In this document: piece by piece, positions 33,828 to 42,159 of the stretch
Layout: every line of letters begins with the position of its first letter
How positions within the stretch are numbered: the stretch's first letter is position 1
Notes under the pieces: generated by a model
Database searches by the model: none
Seen by the model: the letters and a program-made list of their open reading frames with translations, nothing else
What the model was told of the DNA's origin: nothing
DNA from: Streptomyces sp. NBC_01306
GTDB taxonomy: Bacteria; Actinomycetota; Actinomycetes; Streptomycetales; Streptomycetaceae
Length of the DNA: 64,000 nucleotides
Direction of reading: 5' to 3'
NCBI RefSeq assembly: GCF_026340465.1
Contig: NZ_JAPEPC010000001.1
Coordinates: 3,954,001-4,018,000 of the forward strand
Position numbers and translations under genes: made by a program

Positions 33828-34517
33828 TCAGGGCCGTTCGGTGTTCCTCCGGCGGTTGCCGGGAGCGTAGCGCCGCAGGGGGGCCAGCAGACCCATCGGG
33901 TTCCACGGCGGTCCGCCGAGGCCCCGGGTCAGCGGATAGCAGGCGAGGCCGATGAGGACCGAGGCGAAGTGGCCCAGGTCGGTGAAGGTGCGGTCGGTGA
34001 ACAGCGGCAGACCGAAGACCGCGAGGACACCGGCCAGATACACGTACCGCCAGGGAGGGGCGATCCGGTAGGTCAGTACGGCGACGACCCCGGCGAGCGC
34101 GTAACTCACGCCCACGTCCAGGGTGTTGACGGCCGATTCGGGGGCCCGGTGGTGGTGGATCGCCCAGAGCAGGGCGCCCTCGCTGATGAAGGAGGCGAGG
34201 ACGTGCGCGAGGACGGCGACGGACAGCCAGCGGAGCGTGCCGAGCCAGCGCTCGGCCTGTGCGTGGAAGATCGTGTAGAGAAAGGCGTACGAGATCCAGC
34301 CGCCGCCGTCGATGTACATCGCGCTCTGGATCAGCACCCGGACGGGGTGCGTGGACAGTTCGTGGATATTGGTGGAGCGTCTGCCGAGGTAGTGCCGCTC
34401 GAACCCGGGCGACATCTGGTGCAGCGCGATGGTGGTGCAGAAGAGGATGGCCAGCCAGACGTAGGTGCCCGGAGCGCTGCGGATGTACGAGGCGACGGCA
34501 TGGCGGGCGCGGTTCAT
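33828..34517 (-). CDS. Rhomboid-like membrane protein
   Basis: 229 residues with about six membrane helices, the size of a bacterial rhomboid. The candidate catalytic Ser is in DVGVSYALAG and the His in DLGHFASVLIG, at helix positions that fit a rhomboid dyad, although the classical GxSG is GVSY. Other recognisable parts are HVLASFISEGALLWAIHHH. If active, it would cut membrane-spanning substrates within the bilayer; proteins of this group in actinobacteria have not been well tested. Transcribed upstream of the DAO-family oxidoreductase. Confidence 0.7.
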   Translation of the reverse strand: MNRARHAVASYIRSAPGTYVWLAILFCTTIALHQMSPGFERHYLGRRSTNIHELSTHPVRVLIQSAMYIDGGGWISYAFLYTIFHAQAERWLGTLRWLSVAVLAHVLASFISEGALLWAIHHHRAPESAVNTLDVGVSYALAGVVAVLTYRIAPPWRYVYLAGVLAVFGLPLFTDRTFTDLGHFASVLIGLACYPLTRGLGGPPWNPMGLLAPLRRYAPGNRRRNTERP

Positions 34518-34647
34518 GCGCCCGATTCTGCTGGTTGGCTCCCGGGGGCACGGGGGTCACCGCGCCGTGCGGGGGCGGGGAGTGGGCGCGAGAGCGGGGA
34601 GCCGGAGTGCGGGCGGAACCGGAGTGCGGACGGAAGGGGAACGCGGC

Positions 34648-35502
34648 GTGAGTGAGCCGGTGGACGGCGGGGCGCGTCCTGCGGCGGACCGGGCCGGGGA
34701 GTTCCTGGCGCGCTGGGGACTGCGTCAGGAGGGGCCGCCGATGCGCGGCCGGGTCGCGGTTGTCCTGCCCGTGGTCCGTACGGCCGACGGGGCGCGGGCC
34801 GCGCTGAAGGTGCAGGAGGTGGACGCGGAGACCGCGGGGGAGCCGGTCGCGCTGCGGGTCTGGGACGGCCGGGGCGCTGTCCGGCTGCTCGACCACGACC
34901 CGGCGACCGGGACCATGCTCCTGGAGCGGCTGGACGAGGCCAGGCCGCTGGCTTCGGTACCGGACGTCCTGGCGGCGACCGAGGTCATCGCGGAGCTGCT
35001 GGCCCGGCTGACGTCCGTGCCCGCGCCGGACGGGACGCGGTGGCTCGGGGACATCGCGGCCCGGATGCTCGACCGCGTACCGGGTGCGGTCGAGTCCCTG
35101 GCGGACGAGGCGGACCGGCGGCTGCTGAAGAGCTGCGCGGCGGCCGTACGGGAGGTGGCGGGTGAGCCGGGGGACCGGCTGCTCCACTGGGACCTGCACT
35201 TCGAGAACGTCCTGGCGGCCGGCCGCGAACCCTGGCTCGCCATCGATCCGAAGCCGCTCGCGGGCGATCCGGGGTTCGAGCTGATGCCCGCGCTGTGGAA
35301 CCGCTTCGGGGAGGGCAGACTGCTGCGCCGGTTCGACCTGATGACCGATGTGCTGGGGATGGCGGGGGACCGGGAGCGGGCACGGGCCTGGACGCTGGGG
35401 CGCGTCCTGCAGAACAGCCTCTGGACCGTGGCGGAAGGCGGCCGGCGGCTGAGCCCCGAGATGGCGGAGATCGCCCGGACGCTGCTGGCACCGGGGCGGT
35501 AG
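34648..35502 (+). CDS. Aminoglycoside/hydroxyurea phosphotransferase family protein
   Basis: 284 residues from the GTG at 34648. The kinase catalytic loop HWDLHFENVL (a variant of HGDLHxxN) and the metal-binding Asp in WLAIDPKPLAGDPGFEL identify the APH_6/hydroxyurea kinase family (streptomycin 6-kinase-like). RAALKVQEVDAET contains the ATP-binding Lys. Characterised members phosphorylate streptomycin or hydroxyurea, but most genomic copies have no known substrate, and the gene alone does not prove resistance. Upstream DNA is a run of GGAGTGCGG-like repeats. It faces away from the rhomboid-like gene. Confidence 0.85.
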   Translation: MSEPVDGGARPAADRAGEFLARWGLRQEGPPMRGRVAVVLPVVRTADGARAALKVQEVDAETAGEPVALRVWDGRGAVRLLDHDPATGTMLLERLDEARPLASVPDVLAATEVIAELLARLTSVPAPDGTRWLGDIAARMLDRVPGAVESLADEADRRLLKSCAAAVREVAGEPGDRLLHWDLHFENVLAAGREPWLAIDPKPLAGDPGFELMPALWNRFGEGRLLRRFDLMTDVLGMAGDRERARAWTLGRVLQNSLWTVAEGGRRLSPEMAEIARTLLAPGR

Positions 35503-35705
35503 GCGGTTCTCCCGGGGCTCCGGGGCCGGCTCCCAGGGCTGTCCGGTACTCGATGGGCTGCACCGACGGGCCGTCCCGGCCCTGACCCCGGCAGCCGTCC
35601 AGCGACGAAGCGTACGGTGCGCCGCCCGGCTTTGTCCGCCGTGTCGAAAGCCCCGGCGCATCGCCGCTCATAGCCTCAGGGTCCTTCCGACCAGAGGTGA
35701 CAACG

Positions 35706-36974
35706 ATGAACTGGCTCATCCACGACTACCGCGAGGACGACCTCGCATCCGTCGTCCATCTGATCGACAGCACCGCCGAGCTCGGCCAGGAGTCGGTGTT
35801 CTCCCTGGCCGAGTGCATCGGGGCGCTGACCTCCCGGCAGCCGGCCGTGGTCGCCATCAGCGGCGGCGTGCCGATCGGGGCCGCGCTGGCGACGGTGTCC
35901 GGGACCAGGGCCTGGGTGATGCGGATCGCCATCGTCCCCGGGCTGCGCGGCCAGGGCCTGGCCAGCGCGCTGCTGAAGGAGCTGGAGCGGCGGCTGGTCG
36001 GGGCCGGGGTGCGGACCATCGCCTATGTGCTGCCGGAGGAGGAGCTGCTCGGCGAGGGCCTGCACAACGCCGGCTACGACCGCCGTCCCGCCGTGGCCTA
36101 CTTCGAGAAGTCCCCGGCGCGCGGAACCACCCGGGGCCGTCTGGAGGAACTCGGCGGCCGGCTGCTGGACAACGATCTGTGGGCCGCGGTGGCCGGGATG
36201 GAGCAGGAGAAGCACCTGATCGAGGCCCGGGTGGTCCGTCCGCTGGCGGAGCCCGAGCGGGCGGCCAGACACGGGGTGCTGCCGCCCAGGGCGATCACCC
36301 TGTTCGGCCCGCCCGGGACCGGCAAGACCACGTTCGCCCGTGCGATCGCCTCCCGGCTGGGCTGGCCGTTCGTCGAGCTGCTGCCCTCGCGGCTGGCCGA
36401 CGAGGGCAACCTCGCCGCCGCGCTGCGGGCCGCGTTCGCCGGTATCGCCGAGCTGGAACGGGTCCTGGTCTTCATCGACGAGGTCGAGGAGATCGCCGCC
36501 GAGCGCGGCAGCGCGGAGCGGCCGGGGATGCACGGGGTGACCAATGAGCTGCTGAAGCTGATACCCGGCTTCCGGGAGGGCGAGGAACGGCTGCTGGTCT
36601 GCGCGACCAACTCGATCCGCTCACTGGACCCGGCGTTCCTGCGGCCCGGACGCTTCGACTACCTGCTGCCGATCGGGACGCCCGACGCGGTGGCGCGCGA
36701 GGCCATCTGGTCCCGGTTCACCGTGACCAGGACCGATGTGGATGTACGGCGGCTGGTCGAGGCCAGTGAACTGTTCACCCCCGCCGACATGGAACATGTC
36801 GCACGGACGGCGGCCCAGGCCGCCTTCGAACGGGACCGTTCCGGCGGGGAGAACGGATCGGTGGGCGCCACCACCGAGGACTACCTCGCCGCCCTGGCCC
36901 TGGCCAAGCCGACGGTGACGCAGGGAATGCTGGAGGACTTCAGGGCCGACATCACCAGGCACGCCCGGATCTGA
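35706..36974 (+). CDS. GNAT acetyltransferase fused to an AAA+ ATPase
   Basis: 422 residues from the ATG at 35706, chosen because AGAGGTG lies 6 nt upstream. Residues 1-140 form a GNAT domain with the acetyl-CoA loop IVPGLRGQGLASALL (about 77-91). Residues about 185-400 form an AAA+ ATPase: Walker A GPPGTGKTT (about 201-209), Walker B VLVFIDEVEE (about 254-263), sensor 1 CATN, and the RPGRFDYLLPIG segment seen in FtsH/Cdc48-like modules. All catalytic residues appear intact. This combination suggests an ATPase that remodels or delivers a target while the GNAT part modifies it, or recognises it. A long palindrome ends the gene. Confidence 0.88.
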   Translation: MNWLIHDYREDDLASVVHLIDSTAELGQESVFSLAECIGALTSRQPAVVAISGGVPIGAALATVSGTRAWVMRIAIVPGLRGQGLASALLKELERRLVGAGVRTIAYVLPEEELLGEGLHNAGYDRRPAVAYFEKSPARGTTRGRLEELGGRLLDNDLWAAVAGMEQEKHLIEARVVRPLAEPERAARHGVLPPRAITLFGPPGTGKTTFARAIASRLGWPFVELLPSRLADEGNLAAALRAAFAGIAELERVLVFIDEVEEIAAERGSAERPGMHGVTNELLKLIPGFREGEERLLVCATNSIRSLDPAFLRPGRFDYLLPIGTPDAVAREAIWSRFTVTRTDVDVRRLVEASELFTPADMEHVARTAAQAAFERDRSGGENGSVGATTEDYLAALALAKPTVTQGMLEDFRADITRHARI

Positions 36975-36977
36975 CGC

Positions 36978-37025
36978 CGCAGCCTAATGGCGTCCTCCGG
37001 CCCCGGAGGACGCCATTAGGCTGCG
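36978..37025. terminator. 23-bp perfect palindrome: terminator that abuts the next start codon
   Basis: The arms 36978-37000 and 37003-37025 are perfect complements; the core is AGCCTAATGGCGTCCTCCGG and its reverse. It starts just after the GNAT-AAA stop and ends 3 nt before the ATG at 37029. Its right arm contains TAGGCT (37017-37022), a good -10 box for a leaderless transcript. Confidence 0.8.
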
Positions 37026-37028
37026 CGC

Positions 37029-37505
37029 ATGATTCGCAACGCCATAGCTGCCGACGTTCCCGTCATCCACACGATGGTCCGTGAGCTCGCGGAGTACGAG
37101 AAGGCCCTGGACGAGGCCCGCGCCACGGAGGCGCAGTTGCACGAGGCGCTGTTCGGCGAGCGCCCGGCGGCGTTCGCGTTCATCGCGGAGACACCGGAGG
37201 GGGAGGCCGCCGGGTTCGCCCTGTGGTTCCTCAACTTCTCCACGTGGCGCGGGGTTCACGGGATCTACCTGGAGGATCTCTACGTACGCCCGGAACTGCG
37301 CGGCGGCGGTTACGGCAAGGCCCTGCTGACCGAACTGGCGCGGACCTGCGTGGAGCGCGGGTACGAGCGCCTTGAGTGGTCGGTGCTGAACTGGAACGAG
37401 CCGTCGATCAAGTTCTACGAGTCCCTGGGCGCCCGGCCGCAGGACGAGTGGACGGTCTACCGGCTCACCGACGAGGCGCTGGCGACGCTGGGTACGGCGG
37501 AGTAG
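37029..37505 (+). CDS. GNAT acetyltransferase, diamine/polyamine-type
   Basis: 158 residues. The GNAT motifs are GIYLEDLYVRPELRGGGYGK (acetyl-CoA loop) and LEWSVLNWNEPSIKFYESLG, which together match spermidine/spermine or diamine N-acetyltransferase-like enzymes. Substrate not certain. There is no ribosome site before the ATG; the -10 box TAGGCT inside the palindrome points to a leaderless mRNA. It is independent of the upstream GNAT-AAA gene if the palindrome terminates that transcript. Confidence 0.88.
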   Translation: MIRNAIAADVPVIHTMVRELAEYEKALDEARATEAQLHEALFGERPAAFAFIAETPEGEAAGFALWFLNFSTWRGVHGIYLEDLYVRPELRGGGYGKALLTELARTCVERGYERLEWSVLNWNEPSIKFYESLGARPQDEWTVYRLTDEALATLGTAE

Positions 37506-37632
37506 CGGGCGGGACCTGGACCGGTACGGCTCCATGGCGTGCCGTACCGGCCGGACGGGGCAGGCGGTCTCACTCTCCCGGCTCCGGTGACGCGGCGGCC
37601 CCGGGCCCGGTGCGGTGCCTATGCTCGGCGAC

Positions 37633-38073
37633 GTGACAATTCAGCGGATGGACAACGTCGGCATCGTCGTCGACGACCTGGATGCGGCGGTCGCGTTCTT
37701 CACCGAGCTCGGCCTGGAGCGTGAAGGTGCGGGGCAGGTCGAGGGCCGGTGGGCGGAGCGCACCGTCGGGCTCGACGGTCTCCGGAGCGAGATCGTGATG
37801 ATGCGGACCCCGGACGGTCACAGCAAGCTGGAGCTGGCCAAGTACCACGCCCCCGCGGTGCTGCGTCCCGAGCCGGAGAACCCGCCGCCCAACACACTGG
37901 GCCTGCACCGTGTCATGTTCGCCGTCGACGACATCGACGACACCATCGCCCGGCTGCGTGCCCACGGCGCCGAACTCCTCGGCGACGTCGCGCAGTACGA
38001 GAGCATCTTCCGGCTCTGCTACCTCCGCGGTCCCGCGGGCATCATCGTCGCCCTGGCCGAACAGATCGGCTGA
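37633..38073 (+). CDS. VOC-family (glyoxalase/bleomycin-resistance fold) protein
   Basis: 146 residues from the GTG at 37633; an ATG at 37621 is in frame. The GTG is preferred because TATGCT at 37620-37625 would be a -10 box for a leaderless message. Two beta-alpha-beta-beta-beta units are visible (MDNVGIVVDDLDAAVAFF, and LHRVMFAVDDIDDTIARLRA). Metal ligands of glyoxalases are His/Glu at the starts and ends of these units; His at LHRVMF and Glu in KLELAK are present. The reaction is unknown; members include glyoxalases, dioxygenases and antibiotic-binding proteins. Confidence 0.8.
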   Translation: MTIQRMDNVGIVVDDLDAAVAFFTELGLEREGAGQVEGRWAERTVGLDGLRSEIVMMRTPDGHSKLELAKYHAPAVLRPEPENPPPNTLGLHRVMFAVDDIDDTIARLRAHGAELLGDVAQYESIFRLCYLRGPAGIIVALAEQIG

Positions 38074-38146
38074 CGCGGGCCCGCCGCGTGCCGCGCGGAC
38101 GGGCGCTTCATCAGCTGCGACGCCCGGTCGGTCCACCGCCCCGCCG

Positions 38147-39676
38147 TCACCCCGGCGTCCCCTCCGCGCTCGCGTCCGCCTCCGCGTCCGCTGCCTCGCG
38201 CTGCCGGGGGGAGCGCGCCGTCACCATGAGGTACGCGACCACTGAACCCACCACCATGAAGCCGGCCGCCCACCCCGTCGCGATGTTGAAGCCGTGCACC
38301 ACCGCGGTCTTCGAGAGCTGCGCCTGCTGGGACTTGCTGATGCCGGGCCGCATATGGCTGGCGAGGTAGCTCGCGGTGGTGGTCGTCGCGATGGTGTTGA
38401 GCAGGGACGTACCGATCGATCCGCCCACCTGCTGGGCCGTGTTGACGGTTGCCGACGTAACGCCCGAGTCCTGTGGGGCCACGCCCGATGTGGCCGTCGC
38501 CATCACCGGCATGAAGACGAGGCCCATGCCGAGACCGAGCAGCATGGTGCCCGGCAGGATGTGCTCGACGTAGTTGGAGTGCGGACCGATGTAGGTCAGG
38601 GCGAAGAGGCCGCCCGCGCCGATCAGCATCCCGGGCGATATCAGCAGGCGCGGCGGTATGTAGTGGAGCAGCCGGGCCGAGATCTGCGTCGAGGCGATGA
38701 TGAGCATCGCGGACATGGGGAGGTAGGCGGCGCCCGCTCGCAGGGGGCTGTAGCCGAGGACGTTCTGCAGGTAGTACGTCAGGAACAGGAAGAGGCCGAA
38801 CATGGCCAGCGTCGCCGTCCCCATGGCGATCATCGAGCCGCCGCGGCTGCGTTCGCTGACGATGTGCAGCGGCAGCATGGGGTGGGGGGCGCGCTTCTGC
38901 CACCAGGCGAAGACGGCGAGCAGCGCGCCGCCGACGATGAGCAGGGTGATGACCAGGACCGAGGACCAGCCCTTCGACTCGGCCTCGCTCACGGCATAGA
39001 CGATCGCCACGAGGCCCCCGCAGCCGAGGATCGCGCCGGGGATGTCGAGGTGGCTCTCCTTCTGTCCCTGGCGGTCGCTGAGCAGCGTGAGGGCACCGAA
39101 GACCGTGATGGCCGCGATGGGCACGTTGACGTACAGGCACCAGCGCCAGTCGAGGAACTCGGTGAGGATGCCGCCGAGGAGCAGCCCGATGGCCGCGCCC
39201 GCGCCCGCGATGGCCCCGTAGATGCCGAACGCCTTGGCGCGCTCCCTGCCCAGCGAGAAGGTCGTGGTGAGCAGGGAGAGCGCGGACGGCGCGAGAAGGG
39301 CGGCGAACGCGCCCTGGAGCGCGCGGGCGGCGAAGAGCATGGAGCCGTTCACCGCCCCGCCGCCGAGTGCGGATGCGGCGGCGAAGCCGATGAGGCCGAT
39401 GATGAACGTCCGTTTACGGCCGACGAGGTCGGCGACGCGGCCACCGAGCAGCAGCAGCCCGCCGAACGCCAGCGTGTACGCCGTGATGACCCACTGGCGG
39501 TTGCCGTTGGTGAGGTGCAGGTCGTGCTGGGCGGACGGCAGGGCGATGTTCACGATGGTGGCATCGAGCACCACCATGAGCTGCGCCAGCGCGATGACGG
39601 CCAGCCCCCACCAGCGATGGGGGTCGGGCTGGTCGGGACTGGTGGGCTCCGGGGTGGATATCGCCGGCTCGCTCAT
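38147..39676 (-). CDS. MFS drug:H+ antiporter, DHA2 (EmrB/QacA) family
   Basis: 509 residues, 14 membrane helices. VLDATIVNIALPSAQHDLHL, GGRVADLVGRKRTFIIGLIG and WRWCLYVNVPIAAITVF are DHA2 motifs. The C-terminus is a charged Ala/Asp/Glu stretch. Such pumps export hydrophobic drugs in exchange for protons. No regulator gene is adjacent; a quinone reductase-like gene is next on the same strand, 143 bp upstream. It is convergent with the VOC gene. Confidence 0.9.
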   Translation of the reverse strand: MSEPAISTPEPTSPDQPDPHRWWGLAVIALAQLMVVLDATIVNIALPSAQHDLHLTNGNRQWVITAYTLAFGGLLLLGGRVADLVGRKRTFIIGLIGFAAASALGGGAVNGSMLFAARALQGAFAALLAPSALSLLTTTFSLGRERAKAFGIYGAIAGAGAAIGLLLGGILTEFLDWRWCLYVNVPIAAITVFGALTLLSDRQGQKESHLDIPGAILGCGGLVAIVYAVSEAESKGWSSVLVITLLIVGGALLAVFAWWQKRAPHPMLPLHIVSERSRGGSMIAMGTATLAMFGLFLFLTYYLQNVLGYSPLRAGAAYLPMSAMLIIASTQISARLLHYIPPRLLISPGMLIGAGGLFALTYIGPHSNYVEHILPGTMLLGLGMGLVFMPVMATATSGVAPQDSGVTSATVNTAQQVGGSIGTSLLNTIATTTTASYLASHMRPGISKSQQAQLSKTAVVHGFNIATGWAAGFMVVGSVVAYLMVTARSPRQREAADAEADASAEGTPG

Positions 39677-39819
39677 CTGCCCAGAGGATCACAGAATGGG
39701 GCTGTTCGCTCTTTAGTGGGGGTTGTTCGTGTTTGGTGCGGATTGCGTACGCGAGGGGACCCGGCCGTTCAGCCCCCAGTGGTTCGCGCCGCTCCCGCCG
39801 CTCCCGCTCCTCCCGCGGC

Positions 39820-40818
39820 TTACGGGATCAGCACCACTTTTCCCGTCGTGCCGCGCGTCTCCAGCGCGTGGTGGGCCGCTGCTGCCCCGCTCAGCGGGAA
39901 GCGCTGGACGGCGGGGCGCAGCCGTCCGGCGGCGGCCTCGGCCAGGGAGAGGGTCTCCAGGGTTCGGATGTCGCCGCCCGCCCTCTCGATCATCACGGGG
40001 CCCAGGACGCCCTGGGACGTGATTCCGCGCGCCGCCAGCTCCTCGTCGGTGAAGGTCAGGGGTTCACCGTCGTGCGGCCCCTTCCCCGACCAGCCGAAGA
40101 CGAGGTGCCGGCCGCCCCTGGCGAGCAGGTCCACGGCGGCGCGGCCGGTGGCCCCGCCCACCGAGTCGAAGACGACGGTGGCGCCCCGGTCGCCTAGGTG
40201 GGCGCGGACCTCGTCGGCCCAGCCGGGCCGGGTGTAGTCGACGGCCAGGTCGGCGCCGTTCTGCCGGACGCGGGCGACCTTGGCCGGTCCGCCCGCCAGG
40301 CCGACGACGGTGGCGCCGAGGTTCTTCGCGTACTGCACCAGGAGCGTCCCGATGCCGCCCGCCGCGGCCGGGACCATTGCGACGCTGCCGGCGGTGAGAT
40401 CCGCGAACTGGAGGATGCCCAGCGTGGTGCGCCCGGTGCCGATCATGGCGACGGCCTCGGCCTCGTCCAGGTTCTCCGGGATCTCGTGCAGCCTGGCCGC
40501 TTCGGTCACGGCGAGGGCGGCGTAACCGCCCGGGTTCATGCCGAGGTGCGCGACGACGCGCCGGCCCAGCCACTGCGCCCCGGTCCCCGGGCCGAGCCGG
40601 TCCACCGTGCCGGCGACCTCGCGGCCGGGGACGGTCGGCAGCTCGGCGGAGGCCGGATACGGGCCCGGCATCCCCTGGCGCAGCGCGGTGTCCAGGAGGT
40701 GGACACCGGCCGCCGCGACGGCGATACGGACCTGGCCGGGGCCCGGTTCCGGATCGGGGGCGGTGTCGTACGTGAGGTTCTCGGCGGGCCCGTACTCGTA
40801 CAGTCGAATGGCTCTCAT
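39820..40818 (-). CDS. Quinone oxidoreductase-like MDR enzyme
   Basis: 332 residues from the ATG at 40818. The medium-chain dehydrogenase fold has an N-terminal GroES-like part (MRAIRLYEYGPAENLTYD, PGREVAGTVDRLG) and an NADPH-binding Rossmann part (AAAGGIGTLLVQYAKNLGA). It lacks the cysteine and histidine zinc ligands of alcohol dehydrogenases, so it is a zinc-independent quinone or enone reductase. The gene begins 4 nt after the stop of the phytoene-desaturase-like gene and is probably translated with it. Confidence 0.88.
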   Translation of the reverse strand: MRAIRLYEYGPAENLTYDTAPDPEPGPGQVRIAVAAAGVHLLDTALRQGMPGPYPASAELPTVPGREVAGTVDRLGPGTGAQWLGRRVVAHLGMNPGGYAALAVTEAARLHEIPENLDEAEAVAMIGTGRTTLGILQFADLTAGSVAMVPAAAGGIGTLLVQYAKNLGATVVGLAGGPAKVARVRQNGADLAVDYTRPGWADEVRAHLGDRGATVVFDSVGGATGRAAVDLLARGGRHLVFGWSGKGPHDGEPLTFTDEELAARGITSQGVLGPVMIERAGGDIRTLETLSLAEAAAGRLRPAVQRFPLSGAAAAHHALETRGTTGKVVLIP

Positions 40819-40822
40819 GGGG

Positions 40823-41983
40823 CTACGGTGCGACCTCAAGTCCGCTTGAGGTCAAGGCCAGGGCGGCGGCCTCGATCGCGCTGTTGAAGGAGACCTCGGC
40901 GAGCATCCCCGGCGCGGCGGTCTGGTCGCCCGCGAGGAACACCCCGTCGCCGCGCCGGATGGCGGGCCGGTCGCGCCAGGTGGTACCGGGCGGGTCGACC
41001 GCGCCCGTGCGCCCCTCGGCGACGGACGAGCTGCGCCAGGTGAGACGGTCGCGCCAGCCCGGGAAGCCCAGGTCGAGCAGGCGCTCGGCGTGGGCGATCC
41101 CGTCCGCCTTCGACTCGTCCGGCCCGATGGGCAGTTGTGCCTGGATCAGCTGCTCGCCCGCCGGGGCCAGGGTGGGGTCCTGGGCGGTGAAGCGTTCGAT
41201 CCAGCCGGGGGCGTCGAGGTCGGAGATCACCCAGGCGTCGCCGCGCCGGGTCCTGAGCGCGATGTCGACCAGCGTCGAACGGCCGCTGGGCCAGCGCAGA
41301 CTGGACTCGCCGAGCAGGTGGCGGGCCGCGTCCAGGGAGGTCGCGACGATCACCGGCCCCTCCGCTGTGGGGAGTTCGCTGACGCGGTCGCCGGTCTCGA
41401 TCCGTACGCCCAGGTCCCGGGCGCGGGTGGCCATCCGGTCGATGAGATTGCCCCAGCCGCCCCGTACGAAGTGCGCCTCGGGCGGCAGCGAGGCGGCACG
41501 GCGCAGCCGGGCGTGGACGAACGCCGCGGAGAGCGAGCCCGGGTCGTGGTGGTAGAGGGCGACCCCCGTGTAGTGGGCGGCGGCGCGGGCGCCCGCCTCA
41601 CCGACCTGGGAGGTGGCCCAGGAGAGGAAGTCCTGCCCGACGGGGGCCTGTCCGGCGGGCCGCCGTGCCAGCTTGAGCAGTGCGAGCGGCGGTGTCCTGC
41701 GGAGCTGCCCGCCGAGGTGCAGCCTCAGCCGGGTGGCCTCCAGGGCCGGTACGGCCACGACCGGGCCGAGCAGCCCCTGCTGCTTGAGCCAGGCCCAGTG
41801 CGGGCCGCCGCTGTAGATGGCGTGCGGTCCCTCGTTGGCGCGGTACGGGCCTTCGGCCGTGCGGGCGCGGCCGCCCAGGGTCCGGTGCGCCTCGCGCAGG
41901 GTGACCCGGGCGCCCGAATCGGCGGCGGTGATGGCGGCGGTGAGCCCGGCGAAACCTCCGCCGACAACGGTGATGCGGCGCAT
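40823..41983 (-). CDS. FAD-dependent NAD(P)-binding oxidoreductase, phytoene desaturase-like
   Basis: 386 residues from the ATG at 41983, which has AAGGGG 7 nt upstream. The FAD-binding start is VVGGGFAGLTAAITAA, followed by GGRARTAEGPYRANEGPHAI, and the C-terminal flavin motif is GVFLAGDQTAAPGMLAEVSF. This layout resembles phytoene desaturase and protoporphyrinogen oxidase-like enzymes, but no carotenoid genes are near, so the substrate is open. It is followed by the quinone-reductase-like gene. The upstream region contains a 13-bp tandem repeat (42001-42038). Confidence 0.8.
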   Translation of the reverse strand: MRRITVVGGGFAGLTAAITAADSGARVTLREAHRTLGGRARTAEGPYRANEGPHAIYSGGPHWAWLKQQGLLGPVVAVPALEATRLRLHLGGQLRRTPPLALLKLARRPAGQAPVGQDFLSWATSQVGEAGARAAAHYTGVALYHHDPGSLSAAFVHARLRRAASLPPEAHFVRGGWGNLIDRMATRARDLGVRIETGDRVSELPTAEGPVIVATSLDAARHLLGESSLRWPSGRSTLVDIALRTRRGDAWVISDLDAPGWIERFTAQDPTLAPAGEQLIQAQLPIGPDESKADGIAHAERLLDLGFPGWRDRLTWRSSSVAEGRTGAVDPPGTTWRDRPAIRRGDGVFLAGDQTAAPGMLAEVSFNSAIEAAALALTSSGLEVAP

Positions 41984-42000
41984 GATCCGACCCCTTTTCC

Positions 42001-42038
42001 TGTCCTGTCCTGCTGTCCTGTCCTGCTGTCCTGTCCTG
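42001..42038. repeat. 13-bp tandem repeat
   Basis: TGTCCTGTCCTGC is repeated exactly twice and then 12 of 13 bases again. It lies 18-55 nt upstream of the oxidoreductase start, in the probable promoter or leader. Confidence 0.9.
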
Positions 42039-42159
42039 TGTCTGATCCGGAGGGCGACCGCTCTTTTTCGGACGCTCTCTGTCATCAGGACGGATGGACC
42101 GGACGCAGATGTGACATCCGGGAAGGTTCGATGTCAGTGGTGTGGGTCACCATGAAGAC

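Noticed and set aside
34648..35502. Calling the APH-like gene a streptomycin resistance gene
   Set aside because: Family membership is clear but substrate residues cannot be judged; most genomic copies have no proven resistance role.
38294..40237. A 647-codon plus-strand frame opposite the MFS gene
   Set aside because: Low-complexity and without domains; the minus-strand MFS and MDR genes fully explain this DNA.
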